Below, piece after piece: positions 21,963-22,130 of a stretch of DNA of 22,130 nucleotides. Location: positions 1 through 22,130 of the forward strand of contig DFEQ01000007.1 of assembly GCA_002368735.1 (NCBI GenBank). Direction: 5' to 3'. The stretch is from Christensenella sp. UBA3798 (lineage in GTDB: Bacteria; Bacillota; Clostridia; Christensenellales; CAG-1252). The translations under genes and the position numbers were made by a program. How positions within the stretch are numbered: position 1 is the stretch's first letter; every line of letters begins with the position of its first letter. The notes beneath the pieces are model-generated. The model did not search any database. It had not been told where the DNA came from and saw only the letters and a list, made by a program, of their open reading frames with translations.

Positions 21963-22130
21963 AGCGCGGTTTCTTGTGGTGTTTTATCGCTTTTATTGTC
22001 CTATTTTTCAGCGTTAATTGTAACGTCACGCTTGCCGAATCACGCACTAAGGAAGAGGTGGAAGAGCAGCTCGGCAACGAGATACAAAGGTATATCGATA
22101 GTTTAGACCTCGGTGAGTTCGAGCGTTTTA
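21959..22130 (+). CDS. spoIIIAE: Stage III sporulation protein AE, N-terminal part (cut by window end)
   Basis: The first 57 residues are visible and the frame is open to the window edge. A signal-peptide-like start (MKRGFLWCFIAFIVLFFSVN, then a likely cut after TLA) is followed by an acidic helix and YIDSLDLGEFERF, as expected for the exported N-terminus of SpoIIIAE before its membrane helices. Position directly after spoIIIAD with an ATGA overlap makes the call firm. The membrane domain and the rest of the operon (AF to AH) are outside the window. Confidence 0.88.
   Translation, partial: MKRGFLWCFIAFIVLFFSVNCNVTLAESRTKEEVEEQLGNEIQRYIDSLDLGEFERF

Noticed and set aside
1..22130. CRISPR arrays, insertion sequences, tRNA or rRNA genes, prophage or defence islands.
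   Set aside because: I saw no repeat-spacer pattern, transposase, terminal inverted repeats or tRNA-like folds anywhere in the window.

Overview
The window looks like a chromosomal segment of a low-to-medium GC, spore-forming Firmicute of the class Clostridia, probably an uncultured lineage. The reasons are strong Shine-Dalgarno sites (GGAGG type), sigma-A promoters, an McsA/McsB/ClpC arginine-phosphorylation module, a long-form hibernation factor and the start of the spoIIIA sporulation operon. No tRNA, rRNA, insertion sequence, phage gene or CRISPR array is visible. The genes are tightly packed and no gap reaches 300 bases.

Layout. (1) 1-350: the last 14 codons of a HIT-family protein, then rpsU with a textbook promoter and terminator. 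(2) 349-1581, minus strand: a Y-family DNA polymerase. (3) 1699-6458: a GalU-like nucleotidyltransferase, mcsA, mcsB and clpC, apparently one operon. The GalU-like gene stands where ctsR normally is. (4) 6512-8501: hpf and pgi. (5) 8515-9873: a TPP-riboswitch-controlled thiamine transporter (ThiT) with an unusual N-terminal membrane extension. The expression platform appears to control both termination and ribosome access. (6) 9904-14767: a five-gene operon made of an ABC ATPase-like protein that has lost most of its catalytic motifs, a secreted S41 protease lipoprotein, and a complete NMT1/SsuA-type ABC importer (binding lipoprotein, permease, intact ATPase). (7) 14764-15447: two divergently transcribed small genes of unknown function. 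(8) 15485-20040: a type IIA topoisomerase pair (GyrB/ParE and GyrA/ParC types) whose A subunit has a degenerate GyrA box. (9) 20062-22130: spoIIIAA, AB, AC, AD and the beginning of spoIIIAE.

How the genes fit together. McsA and McsB mark proteins with phosphoarginine for ClpC, and HPF parks ribosomes, so region 3-4 is a proteostasis and stress block. ThiT supplies thiamine under TPP feedback. The spoIIIA genes encode part of the mother-cell to forespore channel used during engulfment.

The most unusual element is region 6. A MalK-like ABC ATPase has lost the Q-loop Gln, the LSGGQ signature, the Walker B Glu and the switch His, has a remodelled P-loop, and leads an operon with an exported protease and a normal importer. 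I do not recognise this combination as a described system. Several genes also seem to have very short or absent 5' leaders (9940, probably 20097, and an 11-base leader at 1699).
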